This document shows positions 38,067 through 53,100 of a DNA stretch of 64,000 nt, piece by piece. Both the position numbers and the translations under genes were made by a program. The stretch's first letter is position 1. Every line of letters starts with the position of its first letter. Origin of the DNA: Oxyruncus cristatus (Eukaryota > Chordata > Aves > Passeriformes > Cotingidae); the NCBI GenBank assembly GCA_013399855.1, contig VXAY01007483.1, positions 573,074 through 637,073 on the forward strand, given 5' to 3'. The notes beneath the pieces were generated by a model. The model ran no database searches. It had not been told where the DNA came from and saw nothing but the letters and a program-made list of their open reading frames with translations.

Positions 38067-41000
38067 AGTGAATTGAAAACAGCACAAAGCACCAAGTTTT
38101 TATCTTGTGCATCCTTTCCTTACTGCCTTCACCTTGTCAAGCTCATACAGAATTAACTATGATCATTTAAATCAGTTTAGCTTCGGCAATAGTAATCTTG
38201 CCTACTTCAATAATTAAAAAAAAAATATGATCAAGGTAAAATAACTTAAACCAACATTTCAGGTTTTTCTACTTACAGATGTAATGCACACTGTGAAATT
38301 ACTTTTAATACTTCTCCCTGTCTTCCTCTATCTGGATGAACAGTGTTTAAGGAGCCTTCTAAAAGCAACAATCTGTTTCATTATGAAAATCTTCTTTAAA
38401 ATGGTTATGAAGTGGCCCTAGTGGATGATTTTCTGTATTGATATCGAAAAGCTTTCCCTTACATCTTTGTATGCATAAAATACATTAAGTACCTCAATTC
38501 TATGGAAGATAAAATTTTGTTAACAAATTGTAAAAATCACTATAAAATGTGAAATATTTTTCTCGTTTCTACACAAATTAATGACCTCACGTTCAGAGCT
38601 AAAGAACAGTAAAAATCAATGGTATACTAAATCCCTGCTGATGTCCATTATACATAAAATACAGCAGGAATCTGGTAGATTTAAATAAAAAAGTAAATAA
38701 CTTAGAATTGACACCAAGTCTTTATGTTCAGAAGCAGGTTCCAAGGACTAGAGAAACAGTTACTTTCACAAGAACTACTTGTATTCTGTAACTGTAAAAC
38801 CCAATGGAATGTGAAATGCAATAAAACCCAATAAAACATGGGGGGGGGGAGAATCTACAATTAACCCAAACATTTGCATTATACAAAGACAGAAGGAAAT
38901 TCCATCTGTAACAGCTGGAAAGAAAGTCCATGGGCTAAGGAAGCATCCAAATAAGCAGATGACTTTTTCAAAAGGTTATTTAAATGTTTTAGAACTCCTG
39001 CTTATCTTGCATGACACCTGCTGCTGCCTGCATCTCTCCCCCAAATTCCTGTGATTTCTGCGTGAACAGGTCAGGGGAAAGTGGGTTTTTTTCCTGCACC
39101 CACATCAGCCAGGCCTTGATCAACAGGATGCTGACATCAGTAAAACCCTTATTTACGGTCACAAAACATCAACTCTTTGCTGTGCCCTGACTCCACCTTA
39201 ATTGGAGTTTCCATCCCTGTAGTTGGGGTTTTTTGCTGCAAGTTACTGTAGATAGTCCTCTTCAAACATTCTCCAGAATATAAACACAAGAAAATATGAT
39301 GAAGTCCACTTTGGAAGACATCACAGAGGGAGTCTATCGGTTCTGACACCGCGTTAGGACCTGCCTGGCTGACAGGAACATCCCCCAGAGAACACTCAGC
39401 AGGAGGGATGGATTTAATGTTCACATCAGGGCAGTAAGTTGGTTGGAACAGGAGACAACCCCCCCTGAAAACGTGGTGGAACAAGGGGCTCTGTAACAGA
39501 TCCCTCTCAATAATCACATATTATGATCTGGCAATCAACAATAACTAAACCACTGGTGTCATTGTGTTCAAAGCATACCCTTAAAATCTGAATCTGAATG
39601 TTAAGAAAGAAATGGGGAGAAGTTTAGAAATACACTCATCAGCAACAGAGATGGATTTCTGCTACAAATTCCCAAGTTCTGGTATCGGATTTACTAATAA
39701 CAATTCGTTAAACATCTTCCTTCCACAATGAAATCAAACAATCTAAACATTCAGTCTCTGGGAACTCCGCAAGAAGGCATTTGTTGAAGTTTGCTGTAAT
39801 ACCCTTTAAAAGCAGGCTCGGGGAGGGCAGTTAAAGCTCTGCAAAGCTCCTCCAATTGTTCTGTATTGTTTTAGGGGGCCCAGGGGAGTGCATGTGCCCG
39901 GGTGTTTTAGTGATGCACAGAGCTCTGACGACACTTCAATTATCTCTGCCTGAAATTGAATCTGTTAAGAACACTGTAAACCGAATAATCCAATTCCTTC
40001 TAATACACCAGGCTGAATCCCTAAGCCCTAATGAACATTTTTCCTTTTTCATTCCCTCTCCCAGGAGCCAACTAAAGCGTTGAGTCAGGAACCCAGCAAT
40101 TACGTATCATTTAAATATTTTAGTTTCTATGTGTTCATCATGTGCAAGTGAGGACATGATTGCGTGGAGCTTCCCAACAATGCTCTCTAATTTTAATTAC
40201 CAGAAATCCAACACAGTAGGTGAACCAATGCCATCAATATCCACAACAACACACTAAACACATCCAGGGATATTGAAATTATAGGGAAACAATTACAGAC
40301 TGTGGGTTGTGTTTTTTTTAAAACGCTGTATCTTTATGCACTCTGCTTCATACCTAGAAGTTTACATAAAAAAAAAAAAAGGGCAACAACAACAAAAAAA
40401 ATCAGTGCCTAAAACTTTTAATCCCTCATCAGCATACGTTGTCCAACAGATCTGAGAGTCTTAATACAGTGTCAAGAACTCACTAGTTCGGAAGAGACTT
40501 TGTGTTATTCATCCCTCAAAAATCTCATAAAACGCGGACGACAAAATAATGAGCAACTGAAAAAAACAGTGACCAAAAAAACCTCAAACCAACCCCAAAC
40601 AACTTGTATTAAGATCTCTTCTTGTGTAGTTAAAGAACTTACTTTAAACTTATCTAAGAGCACAATACATGCTGTGATCTCAAAGTTGTGGAAGAAAGTG
40701 ATACGTGTCCCAAGTCTCCAAAAACACTTGCCAGCCATTATCAAAGTAAATGCATATTTACAGAGTCCATGCAATCTTCAGAGTATGTTATCAACATTTA
40801 TTTATCTCTAAAAATAAACTGCAAACCCCAGTAAGTGCCTTTCCAAAACCCAAATGAGTAGCATTTAGAACTGCATCTGAAGCTACCGAAAGCCATTTTA
40901 AAAAGATGTGATGGCAAAATCCATTATCTTTTAGCTAATAATTTTCACTCTTGCCAAGTTTTAAAGCACTTCACACAGTGTACTCAGTCGGAGAAATAAA

Positions 41001-43961
41001 GAGCAGTAATTTTTAAGATAGGGAGCAATACTTTATCCAGGAGAAAAAGTTGGCTACCAAATTCAAACTCCTGGGAACCCAAACGGAAGAGTGGGAAGGC
41101 TGAGAGGAACAGGCTCTTTTCACTGTTGATTTTCAGCTTCAAAACAACTACTCGGGAGCATTTCACAAGAGTCAGATCAGGAGGGTAACAGGACCCACCC
41201 TGTACATCCAGCCTGCAACACATCTACAGAGTCAGGTTCTCTTTGAAATCCAGCCAGAGTCCAGAAATTAAACAGAATTGCTCTCAAAACACCTGGGATA
41301 AAGCTATTCTGGAAAATCCCACAAACTGCTGTGGGATTTTGGGCTATTGCTGAGAATCAGGGTGATTCTGTGATACAAATTACTGTAGTTTCTCTGAGGT
41401 CTTTACAGATAAGCAGGAGCAAACTGCAATATTAACTTTCAAACAAGTGAAGCGTGTTTGGATCGATATTATCACATTGACCAAAATTTCATGATACTTT
41501 AAGTACCCAATACAAACTCCTCCAGGAAGTAATGCCAATCAATATGGAAACATCTGATTTACAAGCCAAACATAAGCTGGATCAGCAGTAACTGAAAAAT
41601 ACCACCTTCTCAGGGCTCTGTTTTCCAGACTTTGATTCTGTTGGATCTTCAAAATACCTTCATGCCTTTATCCTTGCATGTTACAAGTAAGTGGTTCTTG
41701 TTTGGAAGAGGAGTAAAACTTCTACCTTTGCTTTTGGTGACTGCTTGGCCTCTTTGAGCAAGATGCATCTTTCCTTGAACTTTTCATTCTGTACCATCTG
41801 TACAGCGAAAACCTCAGCAACACAAACATTTTAAACCAGGCTGGAGAAACCCCCACCCTCCTCCTCTTGGGCAAACTGAAACATCTTTATATGTGAATCT
41901 CTTATCAGTTTAAATTACCCACTCACTGTGACTAAGGATGATTTCCTCCAAAGAATCTAAAACCAAATGTATTTTCCTACCCTTTTTTTTCAATGGCCAA
42001 CTTAATGATTCATCTGATGATACAGCACCATCAACACAAAGTGTCCCAGCACAGGGGGATTAGTTCCAGGCTTTGCAGAACTGGAGAACCTTGAGTACAG
42101 GCAATCACCAGCCACTGAGGACAATCCAAGTGCCTTCCTCCATGCTCATTAACTCTGTTCAGACAAATGAGTAATGTCAGCAATTTCCACAAGGAGGTCC
42201 CTATAACCTCCCTCACAAAGTGGACATCTTAATGTACCCCCCCCCCATTTCTCTTTACCCACAGCTGTTTTTCTCAGTCCTTGCTTCTTCATTTCAAAAG
42301 GAAAAACAAAAATCTAAACCATGAGGAGATTTTCAAAGGAGTCTGGTATCTGGTCTACTTCTGTATCAACATTAGTCCTGTGCCTTTCAAATTATACACA
42401 AACTCCTTTCTTCTTAAAACCTTCCTCAAAGAAGATACACAAATCTTCTTCTAGCCCTCCAAGCCATCTCAGAAACTAAAACTAGTTCCATCAGGTTATT
42501 TTTATATTTTAATTACAAGTTTTATTCTGCATTTGTCGCAACACCATCCCCTTTGGTACCATCCCTACTGACACTCCAGTATGTAAGTCCAGTCATCTCC
42601 TTTCAAAAATTTCAGACATCTGCACATTTTCCTGGAAATACACTGATACCATGAAGACCCCTGCTCTTTATTTTTTTTTTGCAAAACTATAATCTAGTAC
42701 AAGAGGATTATGATTAGAGGTGACTTTTGGCCTGGGCAAACCAGGTAACTGACATTTGGCAAACAACTGCTCGGGGGAAAGTACAGTATTCTCAGGCTGT
42801 GAAACCCTGAGCACTTCTGCGCAAGAGGCAGCAATAGATGCTTTCCTGAACACTGAAAGACAGCTACAGTACAATATCCTGCTCCCACTGTTTTCATAAC
42901 CTGACTCTTCATTTCCCTCATTTCTTCATTCTTTTGACAGCATTTTAATATCCCACCTGACTCCTCTCACTCACTCTAAAACCCCACTGAGATCACCCAC
43001 CTCCTACCACCCACCTTCCTCTTGCAGAGGACTTCTGGTTTTGCATAAGCATGTTTTGCCTGCACACCTGAGAAGCCTCAAGACAGCCCTCAAAATGATG
43101 TCCTTCAGGAATATCCACTCCCTTTGCACACTGGTTAAAATAAACAATGTTTACAGAGGTCTCCCAAGGAACACATGATGCAGCAATAAAAGCACTGTTC
43201 TGTCATTTTTTTTTTTTTTTTGGATGAGACCGAATAATTAAGCCCAAAAAATGGATACCCATAAAATAACCTGGGGGTGTGAAGATCTTTGCAAGGGGGT
43301 GGTGGCCTAGTGAATTAATCTGGGTGTTTAATCTGGGTGTAGCTACTAACACTTCAGAGTCCATCTGGAGCTCAGGACACAAGTCTTTCAGGGTTGTTTC
43401 AAGCACGCTCAGATTTATCACCTTCAGAACAGGGTGTGCTTTGTGATTGTCACCTTCATCCTGACTCATCCACAGCCTAATAACATACAATTAATACTTG
43501 CCTAATTACGCTTACTTAAAATTCACAAAGCATGCCCTAGTCACTCGACCCGGACAGTCGAGCACTCAGAGTAACTCCGTGAGCCAGGCATCCAGGATTT
43601 GTCAGTGTGATACTCGCCAAACTCCCTCCCTCCCAAATCTGCAGAGGATCACATAGACTCTCCAAGTTGTACCAGCGGACCCTGTGACTCTGGATTCTTC
43701 TTGGGTCTAGGGGGCACCGATACTTATTTCATTGCTTTTCGTATTCATTCTGGAGCCACCCATTCCTCCTCCAGCCTGAACTGTTCTCTCTACACAGCTG
43801 ACTAATGACCCCCTTAAAACACCTAATTCACCACATATGTATTCACACGACGTAGGATTTTATCTGTTGTCATCTTTCCATTAAGATCACACACAGAACA
43901 CTATTAAGACACACGACCTGTAGTGTTAAGTTATTCTGCTGTAAAAAAATTGAGACAAAAA

Positions 43962-44155
43962 ACATGGGATAGTTTGGGTTGGAAGGGACCTTAAAGCTCA
44001 TCCACTTCCAAACCCCCTGCCATGGGCAGGGACACCTCCCACTAGCCCAGGCTGCTCCAAGCCCCGTCCAACCTGGCCTTGGACACTTCCAGGGATGGGG
44101 CAGCCACAGCTTCTCTGGGCAATTTGTGCCAGGGCCTCACTGCCCTCACCATAAA
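43962..44155 (-). mobile_element. CR1 LINE fragment, 3' end, minus orientation
   Basis: Inverted CR1 3' region on the plus strand: agtttgggttggaagggacc, ccctgccatgggcagggaca, tccaacctggccttggacac, ggatggggcagccacagctt and gtgccagggcctcactgccc. It stops abruptly at about 44155 and passes into unrelated AT-rich DNA, a normal 5' truncation. The plus-strand frame across it is antisense CR1. Confidence 0.95.
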
Positions 44156-47100
44156 AACATTACTTTTTCAAGCAAGAAGTTAATACATAAGAAAAACACA
44201 CAGGAATATACAAACAAATTTGTGCCTGTTTGTTATGGCTATTGAAAGATTAAAAGAAGTGGTAATATCGTAGAAAGAAATATCCACATACATATAAAAG
44301 TTACACAAAAATAATGACAGTTGGAGAAATGGATAAAATATTTCTCTCACATGGAAAACTGTTGAAAAGATCCTGTGGCTCTTCAGGACCAGTGAACAGT
44401 CATTCGCTATCTCAACCGTGGTGAACTCCAGTTCTGTTCTTATCTTTCTGGAATTCGGGTTGCCTCAGATACCCAAAGCTGTGCTTTGGAAAGACAATAG
44501 CATCTCACCACCAGAAGACACATTTTTTCCAGATTGTGTTTTACAAATCAGACTGAAACGGGAGGAAAAAAAAAACAAACCACAAAACACACAACACCCT
44601 AAAGGTTAAAGTCTCCAACTCAAATGTCTCTTTAGCTGTGGGGGTCTCCCAGCACCAAGCTTTGGAGGATCACTTTCTTTAAATCAATTATGATCAATGG
44701 GAGGCAGATGGCCGGGCTGTCAGGCTGGATAGAGCTGTCTGTGTGATAAGGTCACTGCATCTGTCAGCAGGGAAGCGGCTCCGAAGGCGGCACAGCCCGG
44801 CCATCCGAGGGCAGAGCACCAGGGATTAGGATGTGCACTCAAGGAATTACATGAGGTTACCACATTTGACAGCGTTTGTCAAATTATCTTTTACCACCTC
44901 TGCAGCAAGATACAGGAAATAAAACCACTGTATTACCCCTCTAGTCGAGAGGATTCGCTGACAATTTTTCCCCCGGGGGGAGGTGTTTTCTTTCCTTTTA
45001 TTTTCCAACAACCTTTGGCTGTAATTTCTCACAGACAGTATAATTTTAATGCACACCATACTGTGTATCAGCTATCAGTAAAGCTATTACCATAATTAAA
45101 TGTCATCTCTTTGAAGGGGCCAGAAATTGCAAGTTCCTGCTATATCATAACTGGTATTGTACAGCCACTTGTGAAATCATCTCTCCTGCTGCTCCAGAAA
45201 CTCACTCCAGAATAGCTGTGATTACCAAACTCTATTACTTTTATCATTCCTGCTACTGTTACAGATGGTGAGACACGGCATCATTGAGAGGAAAAAAATT
45301 AAGACAAAGGTAAATGCTTCCAAATCCAAGTAACTAAACCAAACTGTCTTCAAAGAAGGCCTGAAAATACCCACATGTTTTCTTTGGTGTTTAAATGTCA
45401 GGTTTTGTTATAAGCACCAAATTACAGCAGATTAAAATCTGTGATTTTTTTTTTTTTTTTCTGATAGCCTTAGGGTCTTACTTTGCTTTCCTAAAAGTCT
45501 TAACTTTGCTTCCCTAACACAATAACTAAAAATAGGAGAACTTCCATGACTCAACTGAAAAGAAACTTATGAATCTGGGGGTTTTTTTTCCCCTAAGATG
45601 TGGTTTAGGATCAGTAGCTCTGTGCTAATAGCCTGAGTACTAATAAATAATTTGCCACAGCAACACTGTAAAATATTCAAAGAGTTTTTGAATGTGACAC
45701 TTAGTCCATAATTTACATACACTAAATTACTCAATATTGTTTTCCATTCATGTTCTTTAAGTCAGTGTTGCAAAGAACAAAAGAAACAATGGAAACCAAA
45801 AATTAGGACCATGCACCCTCTGACATGAATAAATGCTGTCACCAAATGTGAAGAAAATTAGAGCTACCCTTGAGAAGTAAATGGGTGTAATAACACCATT
45901 TAAAAAACTCATTAATATTTCTAGCTAATAGAGAAATTTTAATGTGTGCTCCCAGTTGCCATGTATTCATTGAACTATATGATTTTAACAGCAGAGTTGG
46001 CACCTTCAATATCAAATGTGTTTGCAATACAAAATATCTCAAATTCTCCAGCTCTGCAAAACTCATTAGATTCACAATCAGTAATAAAACATGACTGTTA
46101 AGCTTTAGGATGTGCAAACTAGACAGTTTTAGAGGAGCAGGTGAGCTAGGAAAGGTGTTCATTGTATGTCCCACGCTCAAAGTCTCAATCATTGTTTAAA
46201 TGTTATTCTCTGTTCAGTTGGTTTCTTCCTTGACAGTGAGAATAGCATGTTCTTCAGGAAAACGCATCCTGAGGGTTTAGCTTTGAGTTCCCAGCATAAT
46301 AATACCAGTAAGACAGTTTTTGATTCCCTGGACGAGTAAATCTCCACTTATTAGTGAGAACATTTCCTCTACATTTCACCTACTAAAGTGATACGAGATT
46401 TATGCATCTTTGACTCGTCTGACAGAATTATAACAACACTTTGGTTAAACTTTAGAAAGCTGCCCCTTTTTCTACAAAATCATCTGCTGCTGAACAAAAA
46501 CCACCACTTTGGTGTTTTTCATTCCACTGACTTCAAACAGGTTTAAAATACCTGAAGTAATGAAGAAAAAAGTCATCCAAGTAAACCAGAAAGTGTTCAG
46601 GCTCTCTGACAGTCAACAGGACACCTTCTAAGGCATTACTATGTCTATACCATTTTACTGATGCTGTATTCACATTTCTATCTCAATTTACCATCTTTAA
46701 ATGAACAAAATACTCTCCATATATCCTTCTAAATTTACAGCTCCTGAAGAGCTTCCCCGCATCCATTAAATTCACAGATGAGCCTCAGGAGTTTTCATAG
46801 GAGCAGGGCAGAGGGAGAGAAGATGATTAACAAGTGCTGATGAGACAGAACAGAGGAGGCCTCCCCAGCATCTCCCTCTAAGCACAGGCAAATATCACAG
46901 GACAGCACCAAAAGCACAGAGAGCATAAAAGCCACTCTATCAGAATATGCAACTGTGTTGCTAAATTCAGTAGGAAGGTTTGCCTTTAATTTTACAGCTC
47001 TGAAATGCAAACTCAAGTCTAAACTGAGTGGAGGATGTGCTGAGGGCTCCTCACAGCAAAGGTCCCCTGCTCAAAGCACCAGGGACTTGCTCGTCACTGA

Positions 47101-50100
47101 CACACGTGAAGCGACGTTAAGATCCAAAAACATGAAACATTCCGGTTCATACAATTCCGGCCACTGATTTCAGTTGGTTTTGATAAAGTTTCAATTTAAC
47201 CCTCTCTCCTATTACTCCAGAAACAAACTAATTTATAATTTTGTAAGGATACATATCAATTTATTACTTCACTTGATGTTTCCATTCATCATCAATGCAA
47301 CATAAAGCACAGATAAAGACAAACATTTTCTAGTTCTATATAGTTACTACTGACTAGTTCCATTGGCCCTGAACAAAACAGGTTTTCTTTTCTTTGATCT
47401 CCTATTTCTTCATGTTAAAAAAAAGAATAATATATGAGTGTTAAATTTTGTGCCCCAAAGAAGAGTTTTAAGTAACAATCCCAGGCCACATAATTAAGTG
47501 CTGGACACACTGTCAGTATTAAGATACAGCATCTGACTAGAAGGCAGAAACATGTTTTACTTTTACTCCAGTTTATGCTTGGGGAAAAAAAAAAAAATCT
47601 TAAAAGTATTTTAGCTCCTCACTAGGCACCAATCACAAAAACCTTTCCAAAGGGGAAATGCTCTTCTTTTCCGAGTTGCTTTCCTAATATAGTTGTCTCC
47701 ACAGGAAGGGAAGTGATGCAGGAATTTCAGAAAAAAAAATATGTTCTGTGTTACTTGAACAAAGAAAAGTGTTCTGGCACTCATTCACAGCTGGGGAGAT
47801 GAGGTTCATACTCAAAAGATGGTTTAATTTTTATCAAATGGAGAGGTTGGGGATGCATAAGATGTGCAAGGGAGACAAATGAAAACTAAAAAAGTATTTT
47901 CTAGAGTCAATAACCTTATTCCCTTACGTTCAGCAGGTATAATCCTGAAACACTGCTTGACAAATCAGCAGCTTCAATGATGTAAAAAGACTGATGGGAT
48001 CTGGACATTTCAGGAAGGTTATGGGACAGGACAAGCAGCTTGATCCCAGTCAGACAACATGAAGCACTGTGGAAGCAGAACACACTGAAGGGGCTTCTCC
48101 ACCTCTGCCTCTCAGTTCTGCAATGCAAGAGGTGATTTCCAAGCTGCAAGTGGAATGCCGAGGACATGGGCAGTACAGGGTGTATTGGTGCCACCGTGCT
48201 GACCGTGACCACAGCTTCCAACCTGTGCTCGGGAGCCAGTCACAGCATCCCCGCAGGAGCACCGAGCTGCTGCCACTTGGAAAAACCTGAAAGAACTGGA
48301 TGAAATGCTCTGGTGGCTCCCTTATGCAGAACACTGGGCCGCTAGAGCTGCTCATGGCTACATGGGGCTGTTTGAAATCAGCTACATTAAAAATTGGGCC
48401 CATAAAGCTTTTCGAGGCTGTGATGCTGGTCAGATCCCATTTGTATCACGGGCATATCCTTATCTCACCTCCCATTTGTATTTGGTAAACTGAACACACA
48501 GGACGTCTTTGACACTCACCTTGTCGTATTTACTCATCAATCAGCTCTGCAGCTTCAACAAAGGATTATTGAAAGATATACTGCACAGCCTTGCCTTAAA
48601 TACTGCTGTGCTCTGCCTCAACCTGCAGACAACAACAGTGTGATATTTCTTGAGTGGCTGGCAGTTAAAAGTTGGGGTCTGGCAGCTTTGGAAGACCTTC
48701 CTATGCCTATGGGGTTTGTTTTTTTGTAGGATGGGTTTTCAACAGCAGCAGCTCTTCTGAGTGGTTTCCTTTCAGGGAGAGTGGGATGTCAGCCTGTAAT
48801 TGGGGTGTGGAGCTTGACAAATGCAACAGGGGCCCTTAATGGCACAGAGACATTTATTCTCCCCGGGGATAAGGACCCGTCAGTTTTGCTGGTGTTTAGG
48901 AACAAACAAATTAGGGCTTAAAAATACGATCTACAAGAGGCAGAGAAAACAAGACAACCCATAATGATATCCTTAGACCCAACCAGGCAAACAAGCAGAC
49001 TATAAAAACAGTGATACAATATTCATTGTCGCACTGGGATGTGCCAACCCAAGAAAGCAGCAAACACCTTTAAACACCTCGGCAAGACAGACAGCTGAAC
49101 TCTGAAAGATAAGGGGGAACGGGGGGAAGTAAACATCATTCTTCCCTCTAATTGCTATTTCATGATGAGGAATATTAACCTAAATTATTCCCAGCCCCTT
49201 TAAGAGACATTTAGGGGCTCAGTTGCTTGGCTGAGGCAACCCAGTAGCTATAGAATGAAGCAGTTGCTGAAAAACCCACACTACATTTCTGGTAATTTCA
49301 CTGAAGGCACATTTCACAACTAATTGGAGCCTAAACCCAAATATTGGAAAAAAAAAATACAAACAAGAAGGAAATGCATCATCCATAATTCTTCATTATT
49401 CCTTCAATACAAATAAATAAATAATGCCATTTACAGGAAACCACCTAGCAATTAGGTCTTTATCTGTTTGCTGCTTCATACTCAATGGATATCATTGGGC
49501 TTTAAGGGAAGAACATTTTTCAAACTTCTCACCACATTCATTTAAGAAAATATTTTATGACTTTTTACATTTGCTCCAAATCCTGTTATGCATCTCTGGC
49601 TGAAAGACAGTTGTGTCACACTTGAGGTGTTCACAGCTTAATACCCCTTCATCACCTTATATTTACCAGGTAAATAATTGATACGGCTTCCTTAAAAAAT
49701 TCAGTTGCTTTTCTAGCATTTTGCCTACCTTTTATTAAAAAAAAAAAGTTGTTTTTCAAAAACCAAAACTCCCCAATTATGGAATGCTTACCAAAACACT
49801 ATTCAGATGGCAATTTTCAAAATTCGCTTCTTCAAACAAATCAGGATGATGTAGAAATGACATGGATTTCTTCTAAAACAGAAAGCACATCTACCTGTTC
49901 TTTGACCAAAATAACCCCCAAAATGACCAGCTTCTGTCAGGGGTTCAAGTGCTGGTCCCTTGCAGACACAAAATATACAGAGTTATTTGGAAAGACTTTT
50001 TTTGAAGGACTGATGCATCAGACATTTTCTCAAGGACACCACCGACATCCCATGACAGCTCTGGGCATTCGCTTCAGAACAAGCTGTCTCGTTCTTACCT

Positions 50101-53100
50101 GAGCTATTTAGTGTGAATTCCTGCTCTGAAAAATGACTGTGCAACGATAAGAACATCTTCCTCCCCTGTGTCTTAATCAGTTAGTAACAAAAGTAAGGTT
50201 AACAAATCCACTCCAGTACAGTGTTGTCATGCTGTGTAAATCCCTTCCAGATGTTGGTAGTTATATCAGTACATCACGACCTCAAAATAATTGTTATATT
50301 TATCTACCTATGCCCTCAGTGCAATCCTTTTAAGCATCCAAATTAAGGCAGAAAGAACTTAATAGAGGAAAAAAAATGTTGACATACATTTGAGGCTGCA
50401 CACCAAGATATCCACAGAGTTCTGAGAAATGGAAAAAGTTAAAAATTTCTCTCAATTCCTGAGTGCACTGATATCAGCCACACTTGTTCATAATGATACG
50501 GAAGTTATTCATTTTTACCTCCAAGAAAAATGGGAAAACTGCAATTACAAATCCATCCAACTTAATATCAAGCAATATCTTCCCAGTGACCTTCTCCCAC
50601 ATTATGTTTATTCATCAGAAAGGTTATTTTGATTTGAGGGGGTTGGTATCAATACTTTGGCATAAGAGTGGGCTGAGTCTGCTGGTTGGAGAGCACACCA
50701 AGAACACATGGATCACAACGCTGCACTGTGCAACCTGTCCTGGCTACAAACCCCTCCTATATTCCCTTCAAACAGCCCCTGTGCCGATCCCCGGGGCTGC
50801 CCTGCCCTGCTGGAGCTCCAGAACTGTTTTCCACGGCTGCTCCAGGGAAAAAACCTGCATCCTGAGCACGGTGCTGCCCACCCACAATGTTTCTCCTACT
50901 TTATATTAAATGTGAGCAGCCACACGCTTCACCAGCTCCCAGTGGCTTTGGTGGAAGTGAAGTGCACCATGAAGAAATCCCGCTGCCGACCTTCCCAGGA
51001 GAAATTCCCGAGCCTTATTTGCACAGGAACATTGCAGCCGAGTTACCACTGCACAGCTAATAGAGCGAAAAATAATTGATCTCTGTTCCATTTCTTGGAA
51101 TGGTAACTTTTATTATTATTATTTTTTTAACGTGAGGAAAGGCAAAGAAATGTAAATAAGAGGTAATCTGCATGAAAACTTATTTTACCACAGAGACCTC
51201 AGCAGAAAAGGAGCAAGAAACCACAAGAAGTGCAGGGTTTTTTTACATATATAAACATGTTCCAATTTGAAGTGAGGGGGCGAGGAAATGCTTAACTTTG
51301 TTCACCCAGAACTGGTTTAAGATGTAAATATATAGGATAAAAAAAAAAAAAGACATAAGTTATTTGTCATAAACCTCACCATCTAAAGGCTGCAATTAGA
51401 ATAAACCAGACCAGGCAATGTGAAGTTCTTGTTTACGGAGGGAAGCGGGTTTTAATAAGCCATTAATCCATCACTGTGTATCACGAGTCAAGCAATTTGC
51501 AACTGAACACGAGAAAAACTTGTCTGGGTCACACCTGCTACTTACAGAGTGTTGACATTCTTGCCATGTTTCACAAATATACTGTCAAAACTTGAAAGTA
51601 CATGACAAATTTATGCAATTAAGTTTTTGTTTGGATTACTAAAACAAGCCATAATTGATTGCTCATATTCTTTACTTCATTAATGACTCTCTAATTAGCA
51701 AAAACTTATCTGTATCTGTGGCTGGAGGGTTAGCAGTCAGTGATGGAAATACAGGTGTGAAATAACCCAATTTACGATATCAGATCATGTTAATGATTTC
51801 ACAGGAAGAACGAAGGTCCCATGAAATACACTCTGGGTCCCTATTACGACCTACTGACAATCACAGTTTTATATCACAAGATTATTATACTTATCTTCTC
51901 ATTAGTAGCTAATTTCACTCCTTCCTCTTGCCATACTAATTATAAAAAAATTTTTCAGGCTGAAATGAATTAATAGGGCACTTGGACCCCACTCATTTTT
52001 CTCATGATAAAATAATTAGTAAGCACTTATACATGAAAATCAAAACAGTTGGGTTAACTAATTAGTAGCAGTAAGGACAATAAACCCTGTAATACACCAC
52101 AAGTAATAAAACCTCCTTTTAGTGAGTAAGGATCATCAGATTTCCCTAACTTGCAGTTATAACAGTACCAGAGAAGTGAAAGCAAAATACAGCTATTGTT
52201 ATAAAAATATTTCCTTCTCAAAAATCTCAGTAGCTGCTCCTCAAAATGCAAAGTGTTGTACCAGTGCACCCTGAAGTTAGTGCTGAAATCAGCGTTGTGA
52301 GTTATTAATCAGTCCCTCTAAATCAGGAATGAGTTGATGAATTTCACTGATTAAATTACATTGGCTTTATCAGAAAAGTGGAGAAGATTTTAAAACTTCA
52401 CAGATATGGTTTAAAAGCAGAAAGACAGAACCTAATATCTTTGAGTGATACTTATGTTCCTCTGGAGCTCTACCAGGGCTCTTCCCCTTCAATTGTACCA
52501 CATTTAGCAGAGAAGCCACCAAGCCAAAAATGCACAGAGAGCAGGAAAGTGGGTCTTGCCAAAAAAACCAGCCTGTAGAGTGCGAGACTATTTTGTCACC
52601 AACTGCAACAGCCCATGGCTCAAGGTGTTCTGTGGGAAGATGAGGAAACTCAAGTTGATACATAAAGACTCCAAGAATAACTGGATCAAATAAAGAGGTC
52701 TGTAAGTACCCAAACTGATTTTGTATAATCTCAACCTGCCCCTCCAGAGAAACCTCAAAGTTCTACCTGTCTTTACACTCAAGGAGCAGCTGGATTAATT
52801 CATTTTTCTGACACTGAGTAGCAGCTGATATGGTGATCTCATTATGACTGATTTCAGGGGTCAAAAACAGGAACACAGATTATTTGAAATTTTAATACAA
52901 ATATGTGGTCTCGAAGAACAAATGTAAACACAGTTTTGTGTGCTGCAAATTAATGTATCACTTAAATGTTTTGGATTGTAGTACCATTTGTAAGCACAGC
53001 AGTATCTTTTTAACTTGCAAGAGCAAATTTTGATTCATGTGAACATCAGCACCTCAATATAAAGTAAAAAGTACTTAAGAGACTTATGTTGTTGCCATTA

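Larger units (their letters stand above)
25346..43961 (-). other. SDK1: SDK1 intron 1, long central segment
   Basis: About 18.6 kb of intron with no supported exon. Contents noted separately are a 9-bp-arm hairpin at 25701-25722, a CpG-rich patch near 29066-29440, an inverted repeat at 30055-30088, an A/C-rich low-complexity tract at 32459-32581, a MIR-like SINE at 37928-38066, homopolymer runs of ten C or G at 26888, 38840 and 42237, and a poly-T-headed segment at 43206. Open frames here (for example 32284-32712 and 39149-39517) lack domains. Confidence 0.7.

Noticed and set aside
43979..44245. Open frame of 88 codons, plus strand
   Set aside because: Again antisense CR1 peptide, the same motif as at 19840.
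44690..44840. Possible SDK1 exon 1
   Set aside because: No Met-led signal peptide or donor with a phase-1 G end on the minus strand; GC enrichment is too small for the expected exon 1.
48050..48500. Overlapping open frames on both strands in a GC-richer patch
   Set aside because: Being open on both strands suggests composition rather than coding; no domain recognised.
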